Shown piece after piece: positions 1 through 64,000 of a stretch of DNA of 64,000 nucleotides (positions are counted from its first letter, which is position 1; every line of letters begins with the position of its first letter). The stretch is from Amorphochlora amoebiformis (lineage: Eukaryota > Cercozoa > Chlorarachniophyceae). The position numbers and the translations under genes are program-made. Below the pieces are notes generated by a model. The model was not told the DNA's origin. It saw nothing but the letters and a program-made list of their open reading frames with translations, and searched no databases. The DNA lies in assembly GCA_054601695.1 (NCBI GenBank), contig BAAHQB010000006.1:1798001-1862000 (forward strand), written 5' to 3'.

Positions 1-191
1 GTAAACATAAACAGGTGTGATATACATCTGAATATGTGAGTAAGTAAATACACATATATATACTATATATATATATATATATATATATTATATTTATTAT
101 ATATATATATATATACTTCTATAGATATATATATATATATATATATATATAGTTTACATATATGTATGCATCTACATACTTATTATATCAG

Positions 192-20365
<20,174 letters not shown>

Positions 20366-20852
20366 ACTCTACGTTTTTGAAATTGATCTAGCTGACATTG
20401 TTGTTTCCAGACAAGCGTCGGGTTCCTTCCGTGAATTCATTAGCTTGTAGCCTCGCAAAATTAGAAATTTATCAGAAATTGAACAGAATTTGGCGTACCA
20501 ATTAGCAATACCCAACGATTATCATGTGTAGATCATAATTTAGATACTCATTGTACCTCTGTAGCCTTGCGCCAAGCTAGTATGTGTAACTAGAGATAAC
20601 AATTTCTAGCCTCGGAGTTACTACTCGCTCAAGTGACTCAGTCTAGCTTAGTAATCATTGAGATACGTAGCAATTAGACTCGTTCTGGTACTAGTAGTAG
20701 TTAGAGTATGTAGCGTATATATAGTATCTAGAGTATATCTAGTATATGCTAGTATGTTCTAGACACTTTCACATCTACTAGATCTAGACACGCCATGTCT
20801 AGAAACGGCAATGATCGCAATGCTCAGTGATGGGGCAAAAGTTGGTTGCACG
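20366..20852. other. Convergent intergenic spacer
   Basis: Complex, repeat-poor sequence between two stop codons, rich in CTAG. TCTAGACA at 20783-20790 and TGTCTAGA at 20796-20803 form a perfect 8-bp inverted repeat around 5 bases. It probably carries both 3' UTRs. No open frame with coding character. Confidence 0.4.
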
Positions 20853-21209
20853 TCAGCAATTGCGATATTCTGGTGGAAGGTATTTGAGGCCAAGGATCTT
20901 GAATATATCTTTCTCACTCTTCACCGGTCGGGCCTCAGGATGGGTTTCATAGGGAACAAGCAGTGGTTCTAACCCGTGCGCTGGAGGAATAGTGAGGAGG
21001 CAGTGCGCACTGATAAAACACATACAAGGGGATGAGATGAACAAACTGTGGTGATGGTACGTACGTTAAATAAAGCCCCCGGTCCTTGCAATACTGGCGC
21101 AGATTTCGGTTGAAGAGCACATTCCCCTGGTAGCACGCATTGTAATGTGGATATACTACATATGCCACCACGTATAATGTACATATTATATTATAAATAG
21201 TAACATATG

Positions 21210-21241
<32 letters not shown>

Positions 21242-21795
21242 ATATGATATATACATATATAATATATATGTATATATATCTATATAAATATATATATATA
21301 AAATATTATATATATATATATATATATATTTATGTATACGTATATATCCATGCAATATATAATCTCACAGTCCAACTCAGTAGCGCAAACGGCATTTCGA
21401 TGTAGGGAACCACGATGATATCGATCCGCCGAACTTTGTCCTCAGACGTTCGAAATGCGCCGAACACGCGGTCATACTGATCCTGGGCCAGGTTCTTGAA
21501 TCTGAGATTATCATTATATTATATTGGCAATGCAACGGAGCTCTCTTACCCTACTGCTGTAGTGTGAACAGCCGTCTTCAACCTCTCAATGTGGGAGGCG
21601 TTGATATAGGTCCTGAGAGGATTATTTTATGAGGATGGTGGTTGGGTGAGAGAGGGATATGCGTACCCATTCTTTCTCGAGGTTATCCTTCCGGATTGGA
21701 ACATGTGAAATCTGTTTATAAATGTGTTGTGATGCACACTATGTATATACAAATGTAAATATTAACATATACGTATATATATATGTATATTTATA

Positions 21796-21843
<48 letters not shown>

Positions 21844-21847
21844 CACA

Positions 21848-21881
<34 letters not shown>

Positions 21882-22896
21882 CAAGTTTGGTATAGGATTT
21901 TATAATATTTCGTACACATGCAGATATAAATATGTTCACTTACCCGATCTTTTCTTCCTTTCCAAACAGGCGACCGTTCTGCACCATGCCCACGACAACA
22001 GATTTCAGCACTTGGCTGCCTTCGCCTGTGGTTGCAGATATTAAGAGAAGGGAAGGATGGTGAAAAGATGATAGAGCCTTGGGATACATGTCTCTCCAAA
22101 ACACACTAGTTCACCTGTAACACCGATCTTAGGGTGGGTGATGATAAAATCCGCGTCATGGCCAGACCCTTCGCCTCTCCTTGCGCCACCCACCTGTAAT
22201 TATGTGTGTGAAAAAGTTAATATTCATAGATACATATAACTGTGCATCTATATTTCACATAAAAATGCACATATTTGAATATTTATTTGTATTCTGTGTA
22301 TTCATAAAAAGACACATTATATTCATGTCGTACCTGGTACAACCCGAATCTGGAGCGCTCAAACTTTGAATTATTCTGTGAGAACAAATCAAGTTCTTTT
22401 TCGATGCACCTATCAAAAAGGGAACGATACACAACAAAGAAAGGTTTTGCAGTTAGGAGGGTGAGGAATGGGAGAGGAAGAAGGGAGAGGAGGGGTGAGC
22501 TTACGAAGGAGAGAGGGGCACCACCTTCGCATTTCCTCAACTTCTCGGAGTGGTAGCGGACACGATGTATCTTGGTAGTATCGGAGACCGAATTCCCACG
22601 TCTTACTAGGCCCTCCGAATCCGTTCAAGATCTCGAAGAGCCTCTTATCGCCGTGTTTCACCTGGGGTTATTTCTCATCACGCATAATGAGCTTTTCATG
22701 CACAGACGGCGAATACCCCTTTCTGTAGCTGTGATACCGACGTATACTTTGAGTCGTATCTGATTGGGTTGATGTTGGTGTAAACGCTGGCCAGAGTTGG
22801 TTGTGCTAATGTTCGTACAAAGGTCCGGCTGCTCGGGTGATCCCTATGACCTTGCGCAACTCGGCCTGAAGAGCAATATATACATATATAATGTAT

Positions 22897-22937
<41 letters not shown>

Positions 22938-24014
22938 TATGTTTGTTTGTATACTCTTACACACATATATATATATATATATGTATTCTAACATATATAT
23001 ACATATATATACACATAATGTAATACATATCTTTGTACATATAAAATGATATTTACAAGTACACAATACGCTATGTATTATGTATATATATATTACATAG
23101 TATGTCGTGTATGTAAACATATACATATGTAAATATAGTTACAATATTAGGTAATATATATCTTATATATTATATATATGTACAATAAGAATAATAATAA
23201 TATTTCATATATAGACATATACATATGTATTTTGTACAAATATATTATTGTATGTACACAGTGTACCCTACAGGTTTACTAAAATCTTTATTTCAGCAAC
23301 GTGACCTTAACACGGGCACCCCTAACGTCACGTATTCTCCCTGTATGATTCAGATCAGTTGAATTCAAGTATTTTTGTATGGTGATGCTCGTTGAGAAAA
23401 CCGCTTCCATCTCTGACGATGAGATCGCGCCGATGGGCCTCCAACTCCTGACACGTGCCCTGATAGAAGTTGTAACGTGCCCTTCTATGTTTCAGTGATG
23501 TACAACAGCTAAACAGCAAATAACACGTCACCCAAATGGGGAAAAGAGAGAGAGCGAAGTAAGTTAGGATGAAGCAAAGTAAAATCAACCGTCTGAATTA
23601 TCTCCCGAAGCTTTCTTCTCGTCGAGGCTCCCAAGTAGTTTCGCAAAACCTAATGCAAAGATGTCAGGAAGGGAAATACGTTTAGATGTTGTGTAAATGC
23701 AAAGATGTATTTATATGTACATTTAGTGAATAAGAAAATATATAGAAGTAAATAAATATATAAAATTTATATACAATTTGTTCCATTACATATTTTACTT
23801 TCCTATGATGTAAATAATATGTTTTGACATAAATATCTATTCGAGCATGTAAACATATATTTTAAAAAACTATAAATATACATGTATTATTAATATATGT
23901 GTATATGTATATGTTTATATATGTTTATGTATATATATATATTATTTATGTATATATATATATACATATATATTATGTATTGTTATATATATATATGTGT
24001 AATAAATATATATT

Positions 24015-24060
<46 letters not shown>

Positions 24061-24678
24061 TATGTATCTTTATAGTGGTATTTGTACTCCCTGAGTACCG
24101 GGTCCGCATCCAAATCCTCAACCCTAATGAATAGAAATTAGAGCACTTCCAGAATTATGTTGAGAAAACCGTACTTTTGTATGTGACGCTTGCAACACTT
24201 CAGCAGGGCGGCGGAAAGCTGGAGGACCAGGTAGCGTGGCGCCGCGTTATACTTGGCAACCTCGTCATCCACAGCCTTTTCATACCTAGAGCGAGAGTTT
24301 GTTAGTCATGCACCTACGGGAATTCTCATCTCACTCTGCAAGTTCCTTCAGAATCTTGACCAGATGTACGTTCTTTTTCTCTGTTGAAGATGTAACGGTG
24401 AGGCAAAAGACTTATGCACACATGTGTACATATATGTATATATATATGTAAATATGTATGTATGTATATATACATACATACATATATATGTATGTATATA
24501 TATATATATATATGTAACAAAGTATGTATATATATATATATATATATATAATATAGTATGTATATTTATATTATATATATATACACATTATACATACATA
24601 TATATATACACACATATATATATGTATGTAAAAACATATGTACTATGTTATAAAAATATACATATATATATATATGTC

Positions 24679-24720
<42 letters not shown>

Positions 24721-26058
24721 CATATTTATATATATTGAGTTAGGATTAGGAAGTTAGACTCGGGTTAGTTCTAGGGTTAGGGCTAGGGTTAGGGTTAATA
24801 CATAAACATTTCTGTATGCTAAAATTATTCATATTAATACCTCCGGCGAGGATGTGCTGGGTGCAAAGGAATGTGCGTAAATCCATCTTGATCTCCCGGA
24901 GCTCTTGTCCATTAGAGAATCTTTTGTTAACCGAGGCCATCACTGGAAGCTTTCCTGAGCGTCCCATGATATGTGGGATAGCAGCTCGTGGGGGTGGGTC
25001 GGCGATGCTAAATGGAAAGTTTTTAAAGTCAAGAGGGCGGCCCGCGAGAATCGACGATGAAAGCCACCCAGGGATCACGACTGCATCCATTTGGTGTATC
25101 AGGACCCTAAGGGTTGAACTTCAACACACAGTTTGCGTTACATATCAGTTCAAAGAGTTTACCAGCCGAGGTCATACTTATCCCAGCTTGGAAATCGATT
25201 GGGTTGGATCACTGCGACGTATTTGATGGCGCGCTTCTGCTCTTGCTTGGGATACTTTTCCCTGACGAGCGCTAGATGGTTCAAGCACTCAGCAAGATCC
25301 ACACTTTCCACATATCTCCCGCCCCGCCCGACGATCGCTCGGCGACAAGTTTCCATTTCCGTCGCTGATCGGCGCTGGGCTACAGCGAGATACACCACCA
25401 CATATCTGTGAAAGCTCTTCAGCAGCTTGGTCGCGCAGCTTGTCCTCTCGCAGCAGCTCGCGACAGCGCCGTGCGGTGGAGGAGCGAGATTTACTATAGA
25501 GTCCGCTGGCTTTCCACATGTTGTGCAAAATTGTGGGGTGGTGGGAAAGATTGGGATAGCGGGTGGAGAGGGTAGTGAAGGCGCTGTATTTCTTATCCGT
25601 TCAGGTTTTGGTTCGGGTGGCACGGTTGGAAGAACGGGAGCCTGAGATGGGACGGATGTCGAGACGATAATGTTGGGGCTTATTTTTGCGGTGGTGGCTT
25701 GGGCGATTGGGTGTGCAGCAAGGATGCTAGATTGGAGATGACGGTTGCTGCCGACTTTGTGAGGGGATCTTAGACTTCGGGATTCGTGAGCCTTGTTGGA
25801 GGCAATATCGCTCGACATGGGGGTGGCTGAGACGTATGGCTTGTGAAGGCTACTAAATAGGTTGGGATCGCTTGTTGGGACAGAAAAGGCCTTCCTTCGT
25901 GGTTCCGAGCTTGACGTTGAGACTCCGGAGGTTCTGTCAAAGGTTTTCTGCCGCTTCTTCTGGCATTGATCGTCGGTTAATCCCGTCCTCTTATTCATAA
26001 CTGAATGCAGTTCATTTGTCGATTTGCGTCGTCGCGCGAATCGCTTTCTCGCAACCAT
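20853..26058 (-). CDS. POLL: DNA polymerase family X, lambda-like (BRCT + 8-kDa + polymerase)
   Basis: Gap-filling repair polymerase (base excision repair or end joining). Eighteen phase-consistent exons: 26058-25163, 25106-24841, 24380-24335, 24285-24175, 24123-24099, 23649-23590, 23459-23418, 22865-22819, 22786-22717, 22661-22525, 22409-22334, 22193-22115, 22025-21944, 21711-21667, 21612-21550, 21501-21369, 21126-21065, 21009-20853 (TGA); 798 residues. Basic N-terminus (RKRFARRRK, likely NLS), a disordered Ser/Pro stretch, BRCT-like region ~216-325 ending in [10 protein letters not shown], 8-kDa domain ~389-470 with [13 protein letters not shown] placing Lys461 at the lyase position of pol beta Lys72. 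Fingers/palm motif [11 protein letters not shown] gives Asp605 and Asp607; [10 protein letters not shown] gives the third catalytic Asp709; then WTGNVLFNR. The thumb ends [18 protein letters not shown], as in pol beta/lambda. The start is the first ATG; the longer open frame upstream begins at GTG. Splice choice at 23418 and 22525 rests on phase and homology. Confidence 0.9.
24733..24799 (+). repeat. Short TTAGGG-type array
   Basis: Degenerate to perfect TTAGGG units (CTAGGGTTAGGGCTAGGGTT at its core) in a polymerase X intron, in the opposite orientation to the 46-kb array. Confidence 0.8.
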
Positions 26059-26110
26059 CGAAGGTCGAAGAAGACCTGCCACTTCGACACGTGTATCATG
26101 TGACCCACGG
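26059..26110 (-). promoter_or_regulatory. Upstream region of the polymerase X gene with a CACGTG palindrome
   Basis: GACACGTGT lies at 26086-26094, 28 bp before the chosen ATG, and a second E-box-like ATGTGA follows. The same nine bases occur in the divergent promoter at 32455-32463. The core CACGTG is the classic bHLH/bZIP G-box. Function is inferred; the motif also occurs by chance elsewhere, for example inside a coding exon at about 23450. Confidence 0.3.
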
Positions 26111-26734
26111 CTGTGTCACGAGCACTGACAAGGGCAGGACAAGGCTTCAGGGTTAGCCTCTTTTTGAGCTTGGGTTTCGGAGGCGTGACTGGGGGTATAC
26201 TGAGTGGTCTAGCCGATTTGAAGAGTTCGATATGGTATTTTTATTGATGTGTATAACGTCTGTCCGATCAGATCGCCAAAACCCCATCGATATCAGGAGA
26301 CTTCGAGCAAAAGCGATAGGGGGTGTAAAGGGTAAGGGTTGTTGAAGTGCCAGCCTAGATTATGGGTCCGGGAGGCTCGGAGCGACTGGAGCAATGGGAA
26401 AAATTGAGCAGGTATGCCTGATAAAGTGCTTTGCGGGAAAATATTTGCAATCGGATCATTCTCCAGCTGGAAGGGTGATTTGCAGATTGCCTTGTATGTA
26501 AATTTTTTGTGATGTACATTTTATAAATATTTATCCACTTTGCATTCATATTCATGAGCCAAGAATTTCATTACTTATATAGTCGTTTTCGATGGACTGG
26601 CAATATCATACATGTCTTTGTAATATTGTATTCGTAGTAATTGAATCATTAATATATATGTATATGGATGTACATGTGTTATATATAATATATATATATA
26701 TATATATGTACATGTGTATATATTTATGTATTAA

Positions 26735-26776
<42 letters not shown>

Positions 26777-26828
26777 ATACATATGATACAATATTATATT
26801 GTATTATACAAGGGTACATAGATGTATG

Positions 26829-26871
<43 letters not shown>

Positions 26872-27028
26872 ATATATATGTATATAAGTATATATGTGTG
26901 TACATATTATAAAAACACATATTTAATTTTTTTAACATTTTAAATATTACATATATATATGTATATGTAAATATAATATATAGGTATAAAATTTACATGT
27001 AGGGTATATATATATATATATATATAAA

Positions 27029-27089
<61 letters not shown>

Positions 27090-27790
27090 TATAATATTAT
27101 CTTTATTCTTGAATATATATACACATATATACACACAAACACACACACACATATATATATATATATATGTACTAGATGCAACATATACATATACATACAT
27201 ATATATATGTATAATATTATATATATATATATATATATACCGTCATATATAAGTATAAATATACAATTTTTATACATATAATTATATATTTACACCGTAT
27301 ACAATTATATATATATATATATATCTAGATATATATATATATATCTAGTATATGTATATTTAATAATTAACTGACACTAGATATACACGGTAGTATATAT
27401 CATGCGCGATCATAGCAACATTGTCTAGATTTTATCAAACTTTAACTGTAATACATTGCATATTTCGTATATTCGGTAAATATCATGATATAAATTATAT
27501 GCATCATCCGGCTACTATGGTCATCATGATCAAACCGTGTGATATATATGTATATACATATACAAGATATACTGCGTATAGCTTATCGCAGTGATTGGTT
27601 ATCAACTAGCTCAAATACTACTAACTATACGGTTATACTTGACTATATCACTAGTATTACGACTAGATACATATGATTTACTACTAAGCCTTATATATAC
27701 TGACGGATAAATTAATCAAGATACAAAGTTTTCAAATAATTTCTGAATTCGACTAGTTAACACAATCAGCTCTCGCTTGTACCGAGGATA
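26111..27790. other. Intergenic region between polymerase X and exonuclease genes
   Basis: No convincing exon. 26111-26640 is complex sequence of balanced composition, possibly 5' UTR or promoter of the polymerase gene. 26650-27350 is mostly (TA)n with short (GT)n runs. 27360-27780 is complex AT-rich sequence scattered with CTAG, which I could not assign to any family. Confidence 0.5.
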
Positions 27791-28426
27791 CTACCTATCC
27801 TGATCAAAGATGCCCATATCCAAAACGCGATCAAAATGCTTTTGCAGCGTACTAAACTCGTATTCCTCGAGCGCCTCTAATGCATCTGCCTCGGCTTCTC
27901 CACGAGGCCTACCCATTCCCACCCGCAAGCTATGTAGGACCTCTTCATCACCTGCATGATAATATACTAGTTATGTACACACACATATATATATATATAT
28001 TTATATACATGTGTAATATATGATACTTGTATGTAGTACATATGTGTTTATATTTCTATATATATGAATATTATATATATTTAATGTATACATATATAAT
28101 TTTCTCATATAAATATATATATATATATATATATTATGTATATACATATGTATATGTATGTGTATGTACATGTATAACAAAACATGGTATACATCACGGT
28201 GAAATAATCTACAGTTACCTCCAAGGTTGAGATCGGTCCGCAGAGTCACTAGGTCGATATTGCGCTTGACAATATCCCTGCGGCGTGATTTCTTTTAGTC
28301 TAGAGTTGTGTGTTTTGGGAGGATTTATTTAGTACCAATGGTCAACGATCTTGCTCCTAAGTTTGCTTGAGAGGACAAAATCGGCGTCCTTCTCGGCGGC
28401 TTCGATCTTTTTGTTTCGATTCAAAC

Positions 28427-28462
<36 letters not shown>

Positions 28463-28500
28463 ATATATATATTATTTATCTACAATACTTATAAATACAT

Positions 28501-28531
<31 letters not shown>

Positions 28532-28647
28532 CTATGCACACACACACACATATATATATATATATACATACATATACAAATACATCTACTGTTGATGCGC
28601 GGTATTATAAATTACACATACATGCATTTTTACATATACGTAAGTAC

Positions 28648-28693
<46 letters not shown>

Positions 28694-28873
28694 ATATAAA
28701 TATATATGCACATATACCTACATATACATATATATATATATACATAAACATATATATATATATATATATTATATATATGTATATATGTATATATGTTATA
28801 TATATATATATATATGCATATATATGTATATATACGTATATATATATGTATTTAAATAAATTAATGAACACAC

Positions 28874-28918
<45 letters not shown>

Positions 28919-28966
28919 AAATATAGGTACATATACATATTTCTGTACACACATATATATATATAT

Positions 28967-29048
<82 letters not shown>

Positions 29049-29222
29049 AAACATACGTACAATATCGAAATATACACTACCAGTCCTCTGAGGGTTTTAT
29101 ACTCGGCTAAGAGTTTCTGTGCCCGTTTAGGGCCTATAGAGGGCACCCCTGGAATATTATCCTGTTGAAGATTAAAAAATCTACATTAAGATGTGGAATT
29201 GTTTCAAAATTAATTTGCGCAT

Positions 29223-29256
<34 letters not shown>

Positions 29257-29804
29257 GTATATTTATTCATTTTTTATGCGTACATCTATAAACTATACAC
29301 AAGTAAAGCACGGCATATATATATATATATATATTTATATATGTACATATATATATATGTATATGTATGTATGTATATACATATACATATGTGTATATGT
29401 AACCATATATGTACACACATATATTGTTTATATATATATATATGTATATGAATATATATTTACATATGTATATACATATGTATATATATATATATGTATA
29501 TATATATGTACATGTACATATACACACACATATATATATACACACACACATATATATATATATACATATGTACGTATGTCCATATATATATTACATATAT
29601 GTGTATGTGAGCGTATACCTATATATATATATGTATAAATACATAATATATATATATATATATAAATGTAATATATATATATATATATATACATAATACA
29701 CATGTATTATATTATATACACATGATGCGCACACACATGCACATATTTAAAAATAAAAAGACACACACACACATATATATATATATATGTATATAGACAT
29801 GATA

Positions 29805-29850
<46 letters not shown>

Positions 29851-29937
29851 AAATAAAAAAGATGTTTATATAGATATGATATGTATTTGTATATATGTAT
29901 ATATTTACACATATATATATATATATATGTATTGTAT

Positions 29938-29980
<43 letters not shown>

Positions 29981-30656
29981 GTATATACATTACATATTGC
30001 ATACGATTACCGATGAGTCACCCACTAGTGAGAGATAATCAGGTATTTGGCTGGGTAGAACCCCCATCTGTCGCATAACCCTGAGAAACAAACATCTTAC
30101 TACATCCAGCATCTTCTCCCTTACAATCTCTCCTAGAATCCCAGTCTCCTCTCCCCAACCCTCTCTTTAATTTTTTCTCTTGCCCTTGCTCTCGTTTCGC
30201 TTCTCTTTGAGAAGTTGTCTTACCCTTTAGAATCGAAAGCAGAGCTCTCATATTTCTTGATCGCCTCGACCTTGGGCTTGCATACCACCACTCTGCCTGA
30301 TTACGCGATTATATTGTGAGAGGAATTCAACCATAAGAATTCCATACCTGCATTGGGAATATGTGCTGATTCATCCTTGACTAGCTGAAGCAAGTCCTTG
30401 AATTGGTGATTGCAACAGTGAGATAGAGATTAAATTGTCAGCATCCAACCGTGTTCTGAACCTAACCCTAACCTTCCTTGAGTTTTCTTGACATAATTTA
30501 TAAGTATAGAATGAATATAATGTAGATCAATAAATAAATGTACGTATTTATATATATATATATATATTTATTATTTATATCAATATATATATATATATAT
30601 ATATATATGAAACATTACATAATATATATATATATATATACATATTATAATTAATG

Positions 30657-30694
<38 letters not shown>

Positions 30695-30829
30695 TATATA
30701 TATATATATATATATATATAGTCATGTGAATATCGCACATATGCATACATATATAAACCTGTATATATATATATATGTAGTATATTTATATATATATATA
30801 TATACATATATCTATTATATATGAGTATT

Positions 30830-30892
<63 letters not shown>

Positions 30893-30990
30893 GTATATAT
30901 GCATATAATATACAAAACATATTTTATGCGTATTACATATTATGAGGATATTTATTTTCGTGTATGTACATAATGCATTATGTATATATA

Positions 30991-31029
<39 letters not shown>

Positions 31030-31086
31030 GTGTGTGTATATATTTGTATAAAATATATATATATATATATATACACATTATATATA

Positions 31087-31118
<32 letters not shown>

Positions 31119-32389
31119 ATATAATATACATATATACACATAATACACATAATGTATATATAAATAAGTACATATTCACACATATACACAAACATAGACA
31201 AAAACCGAAGAACACACCTTATCGTTAGAGATGATAACCACAGAGTCGAACCCTGAGCGACTGGCGGCATGTGCTAATGTCGCAATAACATCGTCCGCCT
31301 CATGACCAGCCTTAGAAACACGTCAACACTTGCAAGAATGAGAATTTGGAGGTGCAACACAACTCGGGGACTTTAAAGAATTCAAAAGTTAAGTATACGA
31401 CCTTGCAAATCGACGCAATACCCATTCGCTTAGCAAGGGGTACCTGAGGGTGGTACATATAGAGAGGTATGAATTTAAGTTTATTTATATTAAGATATAT
31501 GTACATTACCCCGTTTGGATATGTATATGCGTACGTACACGTTGTTAAAAGTGTCTGTTAGTATATATATCTGCTAAGGATGAGTATTTAAAACAAAGCT
31601 AAACTTTTTGTCACCCACTATGAAAATTTACACACCTCAACAGAGCAAGAAAGGAAGGGACAAGGGGTACTCTTACCATGTGAGAAATTTGCTGCTTGAG
31701 CTCATCGTCGGGCCTACCGCGGTTTGCCTTGTACGATGGCAATATCTGATCGGAAACAAACACTTACCGATGGAATAGCTCCTAGATAGTGCTTCAGAGG
31801 TAATATACCTTCTCCCTAAACCTACTGCCTCCACCGCCTTCTAGGACACATGCGGCATGAGTTGGCTGGAGGTGCTCTAGCGAATGCAGAATCAAGCGAC
31901 AGTATCCATGCAACGCTGAGATGCGGACAGAAGGGTTATTCATTCTCCATGATGTTGTGCGCCCCCCTTGCCCAATCTATGACATTAGGATAGATGTGCT
32001 GTGCTAACGGATTAGCTCTCTTGGTGTGTCAATCCAGAAAGGTGACCTCCGGTAGGTAGGCCCGACTTAGTCGACATCGGGTATTTTACTGCGTGGAATT
32101 GCTGAAACATCACCTGATTTCAAACCCAGCGCATCCACACCAATTAGATCCGAACAAGTTTACATAGGACCGTGAGATCTTTTGGAATTGCATTGGAGTA
32201 GCTTAAAAGGTGCGTTCTCACCCCAAACGCGTCGACCAGAACGAGTCGTCGCACAGATCGGGAGGCCATAACTTTAGTGCGGTTATACCGCAAATAGCCT
32301 GAGTCGATTTGCTGTCCAGCTAGGAGCGTTGACGTGAAAATGACGATCGCGAGCAGGAAAAAGGGAGTTTTTGCAGACAGACATCCCAT
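27791..32389 (-). CDS. DNA polymerase I-type 5'-3' exonuclease with N-terminal signal peptide
   Basis: Structure-specific 5' nuclease of the PolA N-domain/organellar exonuclease family, which removes flaps and RNA primers. Twelve phase-consistent exons: 32389-32222, 31976-31809, 31745-31677, 31443-31402, 31310-31218, 30396-30348, 30296-30224, 30080-30011, 29161-29081, 28406-28336, 28277-28219, 27951-27791 (TAG); 367 residues, slightly longer than the ~290-residue bacterial domain. Metal ligands visible: Asp53 (LVLVDAFG), Glu153/Asp155/Asp156 ([11 protein letters not shown]), Asp179/Asp181 (SNDKDLLQLV), Asp242/Asp245 ([20 protein letters not shown], which leads into the H3TH motif). SYKANRGRP matches the YKANR helix. 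Where bacterial enzymes have FD, this protein has Glu102 (VLEGG). No polymerase domain follows. Residues 7-25 ([19 protein letters not shown]) form a signal-peptide-like core followed by a basic stretch, suggesting delivery to an organelle, perhaps a complex plastid. Met41 (MASRSVRRL) is an alternative start without the signal. Confidence 0.9.
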
Positions 32390-32523
32390 GCGACTGGGCA
32401 CGTGTCAACCGTCAATGCAGATAACCACATGACAATACCGGGGATTAATAAGTTGACACGTGTCATTGGCACTGATCGTCTCGTGGCGACCTGCGTTTGG
32501 AATCCGGCCTTTAACAGAAAATC
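32390..32523. promoter_or_regulatory. 134-bp bidirectional promoter with inverted CACGTG elements
   Basis: This is the whole space between the divergent ATGs at 32389 (minus) and 32524 (plus). CACGTGTCAAC at 32399-32409 and its exact reverse complement GTTGACACGTG at 32452-32462 form an 11-bp inverted repeat with a 42-bp gap. The second arm is embedded in the palindrome GACACGTGTC (32455-32464). The elements lie 10 bp and about 62 bp from the two start codons, so leaders must be short or start sites overlap the motifs. A shared transcription factor is inference. Confidence 0.5.

Positions 32524-64000
<31,477 letters not shown>

Noticed and set aside
26355-26555. 66-codon minus-strand frame upstream of polymerase X
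   Set aside because: No splice partner, no recognisable motif and ordinary length for chance; left as intergenic.

Overview
This is eukaryotic nuclear DNA, not bacterial. The coding sequence is cut into about 110 short exons (mostly 25-130 bp) near 50% GC. They are separated by GT-AG introns made largely of (TA)n microsatellite. I built gene models by hand, choosing splice sites that have GT and AG, keep the reading frame from exon to exon, and give sensible protein. Four of the five models keep phase through every exon; the fifth (192-20365) does so with a few weak donors and some candidate exons left out.

Layout: (1) 192-20365, plus strand: a membrane protein I do not recognise, with N-terminal hydrophobic exons, a Lys/Arg-rich tail region and a small barrel-like C-terminus. 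(2) 20853-26058, minus: a complete family X DNA polymerase of lambda type (BRCT-like, 8-kDa, fingers, palm, thumb). (3) 27791-32389, minus: a complete DNA polymerase I-type 5'-3' exonuclease with a signal-peptide-like N-terminus. (4) 32524-50530, plus: a 29-exon protein resembling the ChAPs/exomer family (Bud7/Chs6). Genes 3 and 4 are divergent, with only 134 bp between their ATGs. (5) 52112-62955, minus: the axonemal central-pair protein CFAP54, its 5' end outside the model. Genes 1/2 and 4/5 are convergent pairs.

Role of the genes: the polymerase and the exonuclease are co-oriented neighbours and both fit DNA repair or replication. Their functional link is inference only. CFAP54 implies a motile cilium or flagellum. 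The signal peptide on an organelle-type exonuclease hints at a complex (secondary) plastid, but this is weak. TTAGGG-type arrays sit in introns. I cannot name the organism beyond a flagellated microbial eukaryote, possibly of algal ancestry.

Non-coding content: introns hold (TA)n, (ATT)n, telomere-like arrays, several local duplications (some carrying splice junctions), and four copies of a roughly 350-bp dispersed repeat with a tRNA-like head. I see no CRISPR array, rRNA gene, intact tRNA gene or autonomous transposon.
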